DNA of 14,624 nt from Neisseriaceae bacterium. GTDB lineage: Bacteria; Pseudomonadota; Gammaproteobacteria; Burkholderiales; Neisseriaceae. This document shows, piece by piece, positions 1-7,423 of the stretch (its first letter is position 1; the number at the start of each line of letters is the position of its first letter). The notes beneath the pieces are model-generated. The model was not told the origin of the DNA. It saw only the letters and a program-made list of their open reading frames with translations, and did no database searches. Made by a program: the position numbers and the translations under genes. The stretch spans positions 1 to 14,624 of the forward strand of contig JASLBZ010000029.1 in the NCBI GenBank assembly GCA_030146285.1. Reading direction: 5' to 3'.

Positions 1-48
<48 letters not shown>

Positions 49-89
49 TTAAATCTGCTACTTGCTGTGTCACATCAAGTAAGGAGCGT

Positions 90-118
90 ATTAAAACACA
101 ACTTAATGTGACTGACAA
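90..118 (-). promoter_or_regulatory. sigma-70-type promoter of tRNA-Val
   Basis: On the minus strand, TTGTCA (118-113, 5 of 6 to the -35 consensus) is followed by a 17-base spacer and TTTAAT (95-90, 5 of 6 to the -10 consensus). The start point should be near 83, giving a leader of about 35 bases before the tRNA. The leader contains the inverted repeat TACTTG (59-64) / CAAGTA (76-81). The -10 region and following bases, TTTTAATACGC, recur exactly in the tRNA-Phe promoter at 14520-14530. The call is by eye, but the match and spacing are good. Confidence 0.7.
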
Positions 119-173
119 GTGTGCTTTTTAATTAAATTGTAATAATTGTTTATATGTTTGATTTTTCGATGTA

Positions 174-2153
174 TTAAATCTCGCCTTCTAATAGCCATTG
201 TTCTAGCGTGTTGATGTTAGCTGGAGCGCCTACCACAATTAGGACGTCATTTGCCTGTAAAAGCATGTCAGGCTCTTGTTCTGTAATGCGGTGGCCATTG
301 CGGCGGATGCCAATTAAAACCACTTTTAACGCATGCAATGGAATTTCCATGACTTTGGTTTGGTTGTTCAGAGCATAAGAGCCCTCAATAATCAAGATTG
401 AATCACGATGCACGGAGTTGATGTCATCTTCTGAAAGTTCGTCATTTTGACCTGCAAACAAGTCTGTGAGCATGGTATAGCGATCTCGGCGCACATTTTG
501 TACGGTTTCAAAAACATGCACAAAAGGAATGCCCAAACTCAATAGGGTTTGTGTGGCCAAGACCAAGCCCATTTCCTTGTCATCGGAGAAGACTTCATCT
601 GCGCCAAGCTGTTTATAAACAGGTACTTGCTCGCTGTGTTTGCTGCGTACAATCACAGGTGTATTGGGTGCAATATCTTGAATAATAGAAATAATGCGTT
701 CAGTGTCTGTAATTTGGTTGGTGGTAATCACAACGGTCTTGGCGCGCAATAAACCTGCGGCAAGCAGCAACTCTTTGCGTTTTGCATCGCCATAAGCAAT
801 AGGCTCCCCTGCAAGTTTGGCCGCCTGAACCAAGTCTGCATCCATATCCAGTGCAAAATAATTGATGTTTTGTTGTTGCAACAGTCGAGCAACCGTTTGC
901 CCGCTAGCACCGTAACCCACGAGCAATACATGTTCATTTTTACTCATGTTTTCAATTAAAATATTTTGTAAATCAACTGATTTTGCATCCCATTGTGCTT
1001 TGAATAACATGTCCGTAATGCGTTGGCTGCCTTTGATTAAGAAGGGTGCAACCAGCATTGAGATTAAAATGGCTGCCGTGCTGGCTTGTGCAACTTCTGA
1101 GGATAGCAATCTGTCTTGTAATGCCAAGGACAATAAAACAAAACCAAATTCACCACCTTGAGCCACATAAAGAGCGGTGGTCAATGAATCTTTATTGGTG
1201 AATTTTTGTTGTTTGGATACCGCATAAACGACTGCAGCCTTACCTATGAGCAATAAAGCAACAATCAAAAGAACCAAGTCGTAGCTTTGGATTAAGACGT
1301 TTAAGTCCAATTTCATGCCAATGGTGATGAAGAAAAAGCCCAGTAAAATGTCGCGAAATGGGCGAATGTCATCTTCAACTTGAAAGCGATAAGGGGTTTC
1401 CGAAATTAACATACCGGCAACAAATGCCCCTAAAGCCAAAGACAGTCCAGCCAGTTCCGTTAAATAAGCCACCCCCAAAGTGACCAACAATACGTTGAGC
1501 ATAAAAAGCTCATTGATTTTTTGTTTGGCGACCAATTTAAACCAAGGTCGCATCATTTTGTCGCCAAGGTAGAGCAATAAGAACAAAACCACGACCATTT
1601 TGCCAAGAGCCAATGCCAAGTCCATACCAATATTGCTGGTGTCACCCATTGAAGCATGAAATAAAATCATGATGGGAACCACCGCGATGTCTTGCATTAG
1701 CAAAATACCCATCACCATTTTGCCATGTTGTTCACCAAGCTCCATGCGTTCGGACATTAAGCGGCTGACAATCGCAGTAGAAGACATCACCAAAGCACAA
1801 GACAAGGCTGCCGCCCACAAAAGTGGCAAGCCATAAAGGTGCATAATCAAGGTAAATAAGGCAATGGTGACACCAACTTGCAAGGAACCAAGACCAAATA
1901 CCAAGCTGCGCATGGCTCGCAGTTTGCCAATAGAAAACTCAAGGCCAATGCTGAACATTAAAAACACAATACCGATTTCACCTAGAAATTCAGTACCTGG
2001 TGTTTGTGGAATGAGTTTGAGCACACCTGGGCCCGTGATAAAGCCCACGATTAAATAACCAATCATGGTGGGGATTTTGGTGCGATGGCAGACAATAACG
2101 GTTAATACTGCGACCAAAAGTACCAAAACAATTGAGCCTAGGGAGTGATCCAT
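174..2153 (-). CDS. Kef-like monovalent cation:proton antiporter (CPA2 family) with RCK domains
   Basis: This is a predicted inner-membrane K+(or Na+)/H+ antiporter of 659 residues. Residues about 5-375 are a run of hydrophobic helices of the Na+/H+ exchanger fold. They include the CPA2-type stretches FSIGLEF (67-73), LMQDIAVVP (152-160, with acidic D155 in a predicted transport helix) and LGFFFITIGMKLDL (271-284). Residues about 407-525 form a TrkA-N/RCK nucleotide-binding domain with the GYGASG loop at 413-418 and an acidic residue ending the second strand (DMD, 436-438). Residues about 580-655 look like a TrkA-C (RCK-C) ligand domain. E. coli KefB and KefC have the first two domains but, as I recall, no RCK-C, and no KefF/KefG-like partner is adjacent. 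Glutathione gating should therefore not be assumed. The ATG at 2153 gives a normal hydrophobic N-terminus, although its ribosome-binding site is poor. The gene is monocistronic and divergent from kdsD. The exact ion is unknown. Confidence 0.9.
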   Translation of the reverse strand: MDHSLGSIVLVLLVAVLTVIVCHRTKIPTMIGYLIVGFITGPGVLKLIPQTPGTEFLGEIGIVFLMFSIGLEFSIGKLRAMRSLVFGLGSLQVGVTIALFTLIMHLYGLPLLWAAALSCALVMSSTAIVSRLMSERMELGEQHGKMVMGILLMQDIAVVPIMILFHASMGDTSNIGMDLALALGKMVVVLFLLLYLGDKMMRPWFKLVAKQKINELFMLNVLLVTLGVAYLTELAGLSLALGAFVAGMLISETPYRFQVEDDIRPFRDILLGFFFITIGMKLDLNVLIQSYDLVLLIVALLLIGKAAVVYAVSKQQKFTNKDSLTTALYVAQGGEFGFVLLSLALQDRLLSSEVAQASTAAILISMLVAPFLIKGSQRITDMLFKAQWDAKSVDLQNILIENMSKNEHVLLVGYGASGQTVARLLQQQNINYFALDMDADLVQAAKLAGEPIAYGDAKRKELLLAAGLLRAKTVVITTNQITDTERIISIIQDIAPNTPVIVRSKHSEQVPVYKQLGADEVFSDDKEMGLVLATQTLLSLGIPFVHVFETVQNVRRDRYTMLTDLFAGQNDELSEDDINSVHRDSILIIEGSYALNNQTKVMEIPLHALKVVLIGIRRNGHRITEQEPDMLLQANDVLIVVGAPANINTLEQWLLEGEI

Positions 2154-2183
2154 GTGAAATACTTATGTTTAATTTGTTAATAA

Positions 2184-2213
2184 ATCATACAGAGGAACTG
2201 GACTTTTATGCAA
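2184..2213 (-). promoter_or_regulatory. possible promoter of the antiporter gene
   Basis: On the minus strand, TATGAT (2189-2184, 5 of 6 to the -10 consensus) lies about 30 bases before the ATG, with TTGCAT (2213-2208) 18 bases further upstream as a weak -35. A perfect TTGACA occurs further up (2237-2232), but it has no -10 at standard spacing. The start point would be near 2177, giving a short leader. This is a weak call by eye. Confidence 0.33.
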
Positions 2214-2373
2214 ATGAGAAATGCAAAATTATGTCAAATGGTTTGTTTTTATGCCACTTCGTGATTCATGGCTGTGTTGTCATGGTTTTTTTTCAAAAAA
2301 TTGGGCGCTGCTGTGACTGCAATGAATCGGGTTCGGTTTAGACGGGGGCTGCCTTGTCTTTGAATGTAGGAAA

Positions 2374-2394
2374 GCCTGTGCATGGGGCACAGGC
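2374..2394. repeat. 8-bp perfect hairpin with adjoining uptake-like 10-mer
   Basis: GCCTGTGC (2374-2381) and GCACAGGC (2387-2394) form a perfect 8-bp stem around the loop ATGGG. No T-run follows on either strand, so this is not a standard intrinsic terminator. The 3' arm continues into GGCGTCTGAA (2392-2401), which differs at one base from the classic neisserial uptake core GCCGTCTGAA. It lies about 30 bases upstream of the kdsD -10 box, so it may be a regulatory structure or a decayed uptake-sequence element. Confidence 0.5.
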
Positions 2395-2432
2395 GTCTGA
2401 ATAAAAATGATGTGGCGCAATGGAAGTTCTAC

Positions 2433-2438
2433 TATAAT
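2433..2438 (+). promoter_or_regulatory. probable -10 box of the kdsD-lpt-rpoN operon
   Basis: This is a perfect TATAAT hexamer 81 bases before the kdsD ATG. The sequence 16-18 bases upstream (around 2409-2416) has no good -35 match, so the promoter is either weak or activator-assisted. The predicted start near 2445 would give a leader of about 75 bases with a T-run. No other good candidate lies in the gap for this strand. Confidence 0.5.
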
Positions 2439-2519
2439 AGTGGATTGATTTTTTTTATTGAAATCGCAATATTGGTATTGTGGTTTGAATGCAGGTAATA
2501 CAGGATAATAGGCTAAAAA

Positions 2520-3500
2520 ATGAGTACGGATATGCAAGCTCTTTATATTGAACAAGCCAAGCAAGTCTTGCAAATTGAAGCCGATGCATTGTTGTGGGTG
2601 GCTCAAAAATTAGACAATGCTTTTTCGGCTGCTGTGGATTTGATTTTGCAAAGCCAAGGGCGGGTGATTGTCACAGGAATGGGCAAATCAGGACACATTG
2701 CCAGAAAAATTGCGGCAACTTTGGCTTCAACAGGCACTCCGGCTTATTTTGTGCATCCAGCCGAAGCAGCGCATGGTGATTTGGGCATGATTTTGCCTCA
2801 AGACGTGTTGATTGCATTGTCGCATTCTGGTCAAAGTGATGAAGTGTTGAATTTATTGCCAGCATTAAAACGCAAAGGCATGCAATTGATTGCATTAACA
2901 GGACGTCCTGAATCCACTTTGGCCAAAGAGGCGGATGTTCATCTGGATGTTGGCATCAAACAAGAAGCATGTCCGTTAGGCTTGGCCCCGACCAGCAGTA
3001 CAACGGCAGCTTTGGCGATGGGCGATGCGTTGGCTGTTGTTTTGCTTCAAGCTCGTGCATTCACACCAACTGATTTTGCTTTAAGCCATCCTGCTGGTAG
3101 TTTGGGTAAAAATTTGTTGGTTCGTGTGTGTGATTTGATGCACCAAGGGCAGAACCTACCCAAAGTATTCCAAGATGCCAGTTTACAGGATGCCATTGTT
3201 CAGATGACAGCCAAAGGCTTGGGATTAACAGCCGTGGTGAATCACAGCAATCAAGTGGTTGGTATTTTTACAGATGGTGATTTGCGTCGCCTGTTTCAAA
3301 AACAAGTTGATTTGCAACAAGTGAGCATGGCCGATGTGATGGGTCATCAGCCCAAAGTGATTGGTGCCAATAAGTTGGCCAGCGAGGCCTTGCGTTTGAT
3401 GCAAGAGACGCGAGTGGGTGGATTGCTAATTGTCGATTCAGAACAGCATTTGGTTGGAGCTATTAATATGCACGACCTTTTACAAGCAGGAATTGTGTAA
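2520..3500 (+). CDS. kdsD: D-arabinose 5-phosphate isomerase KdsD (KpsF/GutQ family)
   Basis: The enzyme converts D-ribulose 5-phosphate to D-arabinose 5-phosphate, the first committed step toward Kdo of the lipopolysaccharide inner core; it acts in the cytoplasm. The protein has 326 residues, typical of the family. An N-terminal SIS domain (about 35-180) carries GMGKSG (53-58) and SHSGQSDE (101-108), followed by two CBS domains (about 205-262 and 270-326). K56, E108, E149 and H190 align, each offset by three, with the E. coli KdsD catalytic residues K59, E111, E152 and H193, so it should be active. The ATG at 2520 is preceded by AGGATAATAGG, an acceptable ribosome-binding region. It is the first gene of the operon, and its stop overlaps the start of kdsC by one base (TAATG). 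Confidence 0.96.
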   Translation: MSTDMQALYIEQAKQVLQIEADALLWVAQKLDNAFSAAVDLILQSQGRVIVTGMGKSGHIARKIAATLASTGTPAYFVHPAEAAHGDLGMILPQDVLIALSHSGQSDEVLNLLPALKRKGMQLIALTGRPESTLAKEADVHLDVGIKQEACPLGLAPTSSTTAALAMGDALAVVLLQARAFTPTDFALSHPAGSLGKNLLVRVCDLMHQGQNLPKVFQDASLQDAIVQMTAKGLGLTAVVNHSNQVVGIFTDGDLRRLFQKQVDLQQVSMADVMGHQPKVIGANKLASEALRLMQETRVGGLLIVDSEQHLVGAINMHDLLQAGIV

Positions 3501-4063
3501 TGAAAAAAATACCGCAACCGGTTTTTGAATTTGCGTTAAGCACCGAATTACAAGATAAAGCGAAAAAAATCAAACTGTTGATTTTGGATGTGGATGGTGT
3601 TTTGACTGATGGACGAATTTTCATCACAGCCTCAGGCGAAGAAATCAAAGCATTCAACACTTTGGATGGACATGGTTTAAAAATGCTGCAAAGCACGGGT
3701 GTTAAGCTGGCCATCATCACTGGTAGAGATGCTGCGGGTGTGGCTCACCGTGTCAATGGCTTGGGTATTGATTACTATTTGGCTGGGATTCAAGACAAAA
3801 AAACAGCATATGCCAACTTGATTAAAGAGGTTGGTGTGAGCGAAGAAGAATGTGCTTATGTTGGGGATGATGTGGTTGATTTACCTGTGATGGTGCGTTG
3901 TGGTTTTGCCGTGGCTGTGCCCAATGCACATGCATGGGTGAAGCATTATGCCGACTACCAAACCGTGGCTGATGCAGGTCAAGGTGCTGTTCGTGAGGCA
4001 TGTGAAGCCATTTTGTTTGCAAAAGGCAAATTAAGTGGACTATTAGAGGAATACATTCGCTAA
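3500..4063 (+). CDS. kdsC: 3-deoxy-D-manno-octulosonate 8-phosphate phosphatase KdsC
   Basis: This HAD-superfamily phosphatase releases phosphate from Kdo 8-phosphate to give free Kdo in the cytoplasm. It has 187 residues, the normal size for a capless HAD of this type, which works as a tetramer. Motif I is DVDGVLTDG (30-38) with nucleophile D30 and acid/base D32. Motif II is TGR (74-76), followed by a conserved lysine near 100. Motif III is GDDVVDLP (122-129) with Mg2+-binding aspartates. The start codon shares its A with the kdsD stop, and the kdsC stop in turn shares its last base with the lptC start, so translation is probably coupled through the block. It sits between the enzyme two steps earlier and the lipopolysaccharide exporter genes, as in E. 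coli. Confidence 0.96.
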   Translation: MKKIPQPVFEFALSTELQDKAKKIKLLILDVDGVLTDGRIFITASGEEIKAFNTLDGHGLKMLQSTGVKLAIITGRDAAGVAHRVNGLGIDYYLAGIQDKKTAYANLIKEVGVSEEECAYVGDDVVDLPVMVRCGFAVAVPNAHAWVKHYADYQTVADAGQGAVREACEAILFAKGKLSGLLEEYIR

Positions 4064-4650
4064 TGATGGATCACAAGACGCGTCTGGGCGCATGGTTGTT
4101 TCCCATTTTATTGGCTGTTTGCATGGGCGGCGTGAGTTTTTGGCTCAATGAAATTAGCCAAGTGGATGTGGTGGAAGCACCGATTAATCCCGATGTGCCG
4201 CGCTACACGATGATGAATGTTACTGGTAAAGTCTTTTCAAACGAGGGCTTGGTGGCTGAAGACATGGTGGCCACCAGTGTATGGCAACTGCCAGAAAGCG
4301 ATTTGGTCGAATTTAGCATGCCTGTCATCAAGATATACCAACAAGGCAATGAAATTTACAATGTGAAATCCAATCTTGGTCGTTATGACACAGAAAACAA
4401 ATGGATTTATTTTGATAACAATGTGGTGTTAACCAAAATTGCATCGAAAGATGAAGCACCCGGATTCGCTAAAACCGAACACTTGCAGGTTGATACCGTC
4501 ACCCAAATTGCCAAAACAGACGATTTGGTTGATTTCCAGATGGGTTTGTCAACAGGACAATCTCAAGGGCTTGTTTATGACCATACTAAACAAAATTTAA
4601 ATTTAAAATCACGCGTAAGAGCTATTATTTATGAACCAACTAAGTCTTAA
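4063..4650 (+). CDS. lptC: lipopolysaccharide export protein LptC
   Basis: LptC is a bitopic inner-membrane protein. It receives lipopolysaccharide from the LptB2FG transporter and passes it to LptA. The protein has 195 residues. One hydrophobic segment (about 9-28) follows a short basic N-terminus, then comes a periplasmic domain with the pattern PRYTMMNVTGKVFSNEG (46-62), typical of LptC, and beta-rich repeats such as YNVKSNLGRYD and WIYFDNNVVL. Sequence similarity in this family is generally low, so the call also rests on its position between kdsC and lptA. Two adjacent ATGs (4063 and 4066) are possible starts. AGAGGA at 4045-4050 is the ribosome-binding site. Its 3' end overlaps lptA by 20 bases. 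Confidence 0.9.
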   Translation: MMDHKTRLGAWLFPILLAVCMGGVSFWLNEISQVDVVEAPINPDVPRYTMMNVTGKVFSNEGLVAEDMVATSVWQLPESDLVEFSMPVIKIYQQGNEIYNVKSNLGRYDTENKWIYFDNNVVLTKIASKDEAPGFAKTEHLQVDTVTQIAKTDDLVDFQMGLSTGQSQGLVYDHTKQNLNLKSRVRAIIYEPTKS

Positions 4651-5155
4651 ACATGTAGCAAGCATTGCCTTGATGATGGGCAGTTTATTGTGCGCATCGT
4701 CTGCAATGGCAGAAAATGCTGACCGCCAAAAACCAATTGAAATCGTGGCAGATGAAGGCTCTTTAGATCAGAGTAAGCAAGAAACCGTGTTCACAGGCAA
4801 TGTGGAAGTGGTTCAAGGTACCTTGAAAATGACAGCAGCACGCGTACAAGTGAATCGATTGGCCGATGGTTCGCAAAAAATGAAAGCGACTGGCTCTCCT
4901 GTGCATTTTAAGCAAAAGCTTGAAGGCAAACCAGAGTGGGTTAAAGGACAGGGCAATACAGTTACTTATGACAGTGGCAGTGGACAAGTGGTGTTAACTG
5001 GTAATGCGCGAGTGGAGCGTGAGGGTGATGTTGTGATTGGAGATGTGATTACTTACAACACCCATACGGAAATTTACAATGCGAAAAAAGGGGCAACCAA
5101 AGGCCGTGTTTCTGTTGTGTTGCAACCGTCAAGTACGGGTGGGAAAAAGCAATGA
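4631..5155 (+). CDS. lptA: lipopolysaccharide transport periplasmic protein LptA
   Basis: LptA forms the periplasmic bridge that carries lipopolysaccharide from LptC to LptD at the outer membrane. The protein has 174 residues. Residues 1-27 are a Sec signal peptide with a hydrophobic core (SIALMMGSLL) and an AMA cleavage site before ENAD, leaving about 147 mature residues. The mature part is an OstA/LptA-type beta-jellyroll, with the strand patterns IEIVADEGSLDQSKQETVFTG (first strands), VQGTLKMTAARVQV and VTYDSGSGQVVLTGNARVEREG. The start lies inside the lptC reading frame (20-base overlap), and no strong ribosome-binding site is visible before it, so translation is probably coupled. Its stop overlaps the lptB start (ATGA). 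Confidence 0.95.
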   Translation: MNQLSLKHVASIALMMGSLLCASSAMAENADRQKPIEIVADEGSLDQSKQETVFTGNVEVVQGTLKMTAARVQVNRLADGSQKMKATGSPVHFKQKLEGKPEWVKGQGNTVTYDSGSGQVVLTGNARVEREGDVVIGDVITYNTHTEIYNAKKGATKGRVSVVLQPSSTGGKKQ

Positions 5156-5898
5156 CCAATATCACTAAGCAGCCTGTAAGCATTTTAAATGTTAGCTCTT
5201 TACAAAAAAGCTTTAAAAAACGCCAGGTGGTTAAAGACGTTACTTTGAATATTAAAAGCGGTGAGGTGGTTGGTCTTTTGGGGCCGAATGGTGCAGGTAA
5301 AACCACCAGTTTTTATATGATAGTGGGATTAATAGCGGCAGATTCTGGTAGTATAGAGCTTGATGGTCAACAGCTTAAGCATTTGCCTATTCATATCCGT
5401 GCCAAGATGGGTTTGGGCTATTTGCCACAAGAAGCATCGATTTTTCGCAAGATGACAGTTGCTGAGAACATCGTGGCCATTTTACAAATCAACAATCAAG
5501 ATAAAAAAGTGATTCAAGAGAAACTTGAAAAACTCTTGCTGGATTTGAATATTGCGCACTTGCGTGACAATGCAGCATTGTCTTTATCTGGTGGTGAAAG
5601 ACGCCGTGTAGAAATTGCCCGCGTTTTGGCAACAGAACCGCGCTTTATTTTATTGGATGAACCTTTTGCTGGTGTGGATCCGATTGCGGTGATTGATATT
5701 CAAACCATTATTGCGTTCTTAAAGTCTCGTGGTATTGGTGTGTTGATTACGGATCACAATGTTAGAGAAACTTTAAAAATTTGTGATCGTGCTTATATTA
5801 TCAGTGAGGGTCAAGTATTGGCTCATGGTTTACCTGATGATTTGGTGCAAGATGAGCAAGTACGTCGCGTGTACTTGGGTAAGGATTTTAACTTTTAA
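5152..5898 (+). CDS. lptB: lipopolysaccharide export ATP-binding protein LptB
   Basis: LptB is the cytoplasmic ATPase of the LptB2FG transporter that extracts lipopolysaccharide from the inner membrane. The protein has 248 residues, typical of LptB. It shows a complete ABC ATPase: Walker A GPNGAGKTT (44-52), Q-loop glutamine Q93 in YLPQEASIFRK, signature LSGGERRR (145-152), Walker B FILLDEPFAGVDP (165-177) with catalytic E170, and switch H202 in ITDHNVRET. The YLPQEASIFRK and ITDHNVRETL patterns separate LptB from branched-chain amino-acid ATPases. It overlaps lptA by four bases. Its membrane partners LptF and LptG are not in the window and are usually encoded elsewhere. Confidence 0.96.
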   Translation: MTNITKQPVSILNVSSLQKSFKKRQVVKDVTLNIKSGEVVGLLGPNGAGKTTSFYMIVGLIAADSGSIELDGQQLKHLPIHIRAKMGLGYLPQEASIFRKMTVAENIVAILQINNQDKKVIQEKLEKLLLDLNIAHLRDNAALSLSGGERRRVEIARVLATEPRFILLDEPFAGVDPIAVIDIQTIIAFLKSRGIGVLITDHNVRETLKICDRAYIISEGQVLAHGLPDDLVQDEQVRRVYLGKDFNF

Positions 5899-5924
5899 CA
5901 CATGATTGGAGGCTGTGGTTGCGT

Positions 5925-7274
5925 ATGAAGAATCAAATACAACTAAAACAATCACAAAAACTCCAATTAAGTCCCCAGTTAAAACAATCTATTCAGTTGT
6001 TGAATATGTCAACACTGGAGCGTGATGAGTGGTTGGCTGATGTTGTTGCTGACAATCCACTTTTGGACATGATTGCCAATGCTGCTGAGCGCATGCAAGA
6101 AACCCAAAGAAACGTGACTGCTTCTACTAATAGTATGTACACGCAAAATGATGATTCTGAGCCATGGTTGTACATTGCTCAGCGCATTGATTTTAGACAC
6201 AGTCTGTTGCAGCAAATCTGTGAGCATCCTTTAGGCCAGAAGGATGCTTTTTTTGTGCGTATTTTAATTGAATCTTTGGATGAGCATGGTTATTTGAGCA
6301 CATCGCTACACGAAATTGTCGAAGATGCACCATTGGAATGGCGATTGACAGAAGAGTGCTTGGCGCAAGCATTAACCAGTTTGCAACAGTTTGATCCTGC
6401 CGGCGTGGCCGCTGCTGATTTATCAGAATCATTGGTTTTGCAGTTGATGCGTTTGCCGGAAAATCACATTCAACAGCTGGCATTGGAAATTGTGGGTTTG
6501 GATTTGTCTGTTTTGCGAAGCATCAATGCTGATAAGCAATTAAGTCGCTCTTTGCGAGCGAGTATTGAGGATGTTCAGGCTGCTTTGCATTTGATTGGCA
6601 CATTGAATCCGTATCCGGCCAGTGGTTTTGAAGTGGCAGAGCCCACCATGTATGTGAAGCCGGATGTGGTGGTGAATCAGAATGAGCATGGTATTTGGGA
6701 GGTTGTGAACGGTGTTTTTAGCCAATTGCCCATTGAAATTAACCGTGAGTATGCTGCCATTGCAACCGAAGCAGAAAATGAGGCCATGTTGGGTTTGTTA
6801 AAAGATGCTCAGGCATTGTTGCAACAACTTCAGCTTCGCAACCACACCATCTTGATGGTGACCGAATACATTGTGCGTCATCAGCAAGCTTTTTTTGAAA
6901 AAGGGCGAATTGCGCTTAAGCCCATGAGCTTAGGCGAGGTTGCAGATGCTTTGTCTGTGCATGAAAGCACAATTTCTCGTGCGGTGAATAAAAAATACCT
7001 GTCTTGTCCTTTGGGTGTATTTGAACTGCGTTCATTTTTTACGCAGGCATTGCTCATGGAAAATGATGTCGAAGTGAGTGCAGCTTTGATTCAGTCATTG
7101 ATTTTAGAATGCATTCAAACTGAAGATAAGCTCAGTCCATTTTCAGATGATGCCATTTGTCAGTGGTTAGCTGCCAAAGAGATTGTTATCGCTAGGCGCA
7201 CTGTTGCGAAGTACCGTGAGGCTTTAGAGATTCCGGCGGCTTTTGCAAGAAAAGTGAAAGCACAGTTGAGCTAG
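5925..7274 (+). CDS. rpoN: RNA polymerase sigma-54 factor RpoN
   Basis: RpoN is an alternative sigma factor that recognises GG/GC (-24/-12) promoters and needs AAA+ activators. The protein has about 449 residues from ATG 5925. Domains in order are a glutamine-rich activator-interacting region I (QIQLKQSQKLQLSPQLKQSI, about 3-24), a short acidic linker, the core-binding domain (about 85-300), a helix-turn-helix (SLGEVADALSVHESTISRAV, about 335-354) and the RpoN box ARRTVAKYRE (about 423-432) near the C-terminus. All look intact. The start is uncertain: GGAGG at 5908-5912 sits 6 bases before TTG 5919 and 12 bases before ATG 5925. ATG gives the usual short N-terminus, while TTG would add two residues. 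It follows lptB closely, as in many proteobacteria. Its regulon cannot be seen here. Confidence 0.96.
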   Translation: MKNQIQLKQSQKLQLSPQLKQSIQLLNMSTLERDEWLADVVADNPLLDMIANAAERMQETQRNVTASTNSMYTQNDDSEPWLYIAQRIDFRHSLLQQICEHPLGQKDAFFVRILIESLDEHGYLSTSLHEIVEDAPLEWRLTEECLAQALTSLQQFDPAGVAAADLSESLVLQLMRLPENHIQQLALEIVGLDLSVLRSINADKQLSRSLRASIEDVQAALHLIGTLNPYPASGFEVAEPTMYVKPDVVVNQNEHGIWEVVNGVFSQLPIEINREYAAIATEAENEAMLGLLKDAQALLQQLQLRNHTILMVTEYIVRHQQAFFEKGRIALKPMSLGEVADALSVHESTISRAVNKKYLSCPLGVFELRSFFTQALLMENDVEVSAALIQSLILECIQTEDKLSPFSDDAICQWLAAKEIVIARRTVAKYREALEIPAAFARKVKAQLS

Positions 7275-7423
7275 GTTAATCTAAGGAGGAAACCGCAAAA
7301 TAGTGCTCGCCAACCACCTTGAAAAAGGATAAGATAAAATCATAAACACAGACAATAAGAAATATGAAAAATTCATGAAGCTAGCGTGCTAGCGCTGGCT
7401 TTTTTTTGCAAAAGGAGTGTATT
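7275..7423 (+). promoter_or_regulatory. rpoN-hpf intergenic leader with possible hpf promoter
   Basis: TTGAAA (7319-7324) is followed, 16 bases on, by CATAAA (7341-7346), a modest sigma-70-like pair that could start an hpf transcript near 7353. That would place the hairpin at 7379-7407 inside the hpf leader. Just after the rpoN stop there is a perfect anti-16S sequence AAGGAGG (7283-7289) with no start codon at a normal distance. It can pair with CCACCTT (7314-7320), with one mismatch. The assignment is by eye. Confidence 0.4.
7379..7407 (+). terminator. intrinsic terminator or attenuator between rpoN and hpf
   Basis: AGCTAGCG (7379-7386) pairs with CGCTGGCT (7393-7400) through eight pairs including one G-U, around the 6-base loop TGCTAG, and is followed by seven Ts (7401-7407). 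This is a typical Rho-independent terminator for the upstream operon. The T-run ends only four bases before the hpf ribosome-binding site (AAGGAG, 7412-7417), so any hpf message starting upstream must read through it or be regulated by it. Confidence 0.75.

Larger units (their letters stand above)
2154..2519. other. divergent intergenic region between antiporter gene and kdsD
   Basis: This stretch of 366 bases has no convincing gene; the reading frames in it are short and lack ribosome-binding sites. It holds a probable promoter for each divergent gene (near 2184-2213 on the minus strand and 2433-2438 on the plus strand). It also holds an 8-bp perfect hairpin (2374-2394) that runs into a near-match of the neisserial uptake sequence, and two copies of ATGCAAA close together (near 2208-2226). 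Confidence 0.6.

Noticed and set aside
2433..2455. ATAGTGGATT resembling the end of a Correia repeat element
   Set aside because: Only about ten bases match, there is no matching inverted end nearby, and the A/T-rich continuation differs. It is better explained as a promoter -10 region.
7303..7332. Nine-codon GTG-initiated frame downstream of AAGGAGG, as a leader peptide
   Set aside because: The spacing from the Shine-Dalgarno sequence to GTG is about 13 bases, the peptide has no regulatory codon run, and such short frames occur by chance.
7396..7410. TGGC...TTGCA just upstream of hpf as a sigma-54 promoter
   Set aside because: The GG (7397-7398) and GC (7408-7409) are separated by nine bases instead of the required ten, the sequence is the arm and T-run of a terminator, and the implied start point would fall almost on the start codon.
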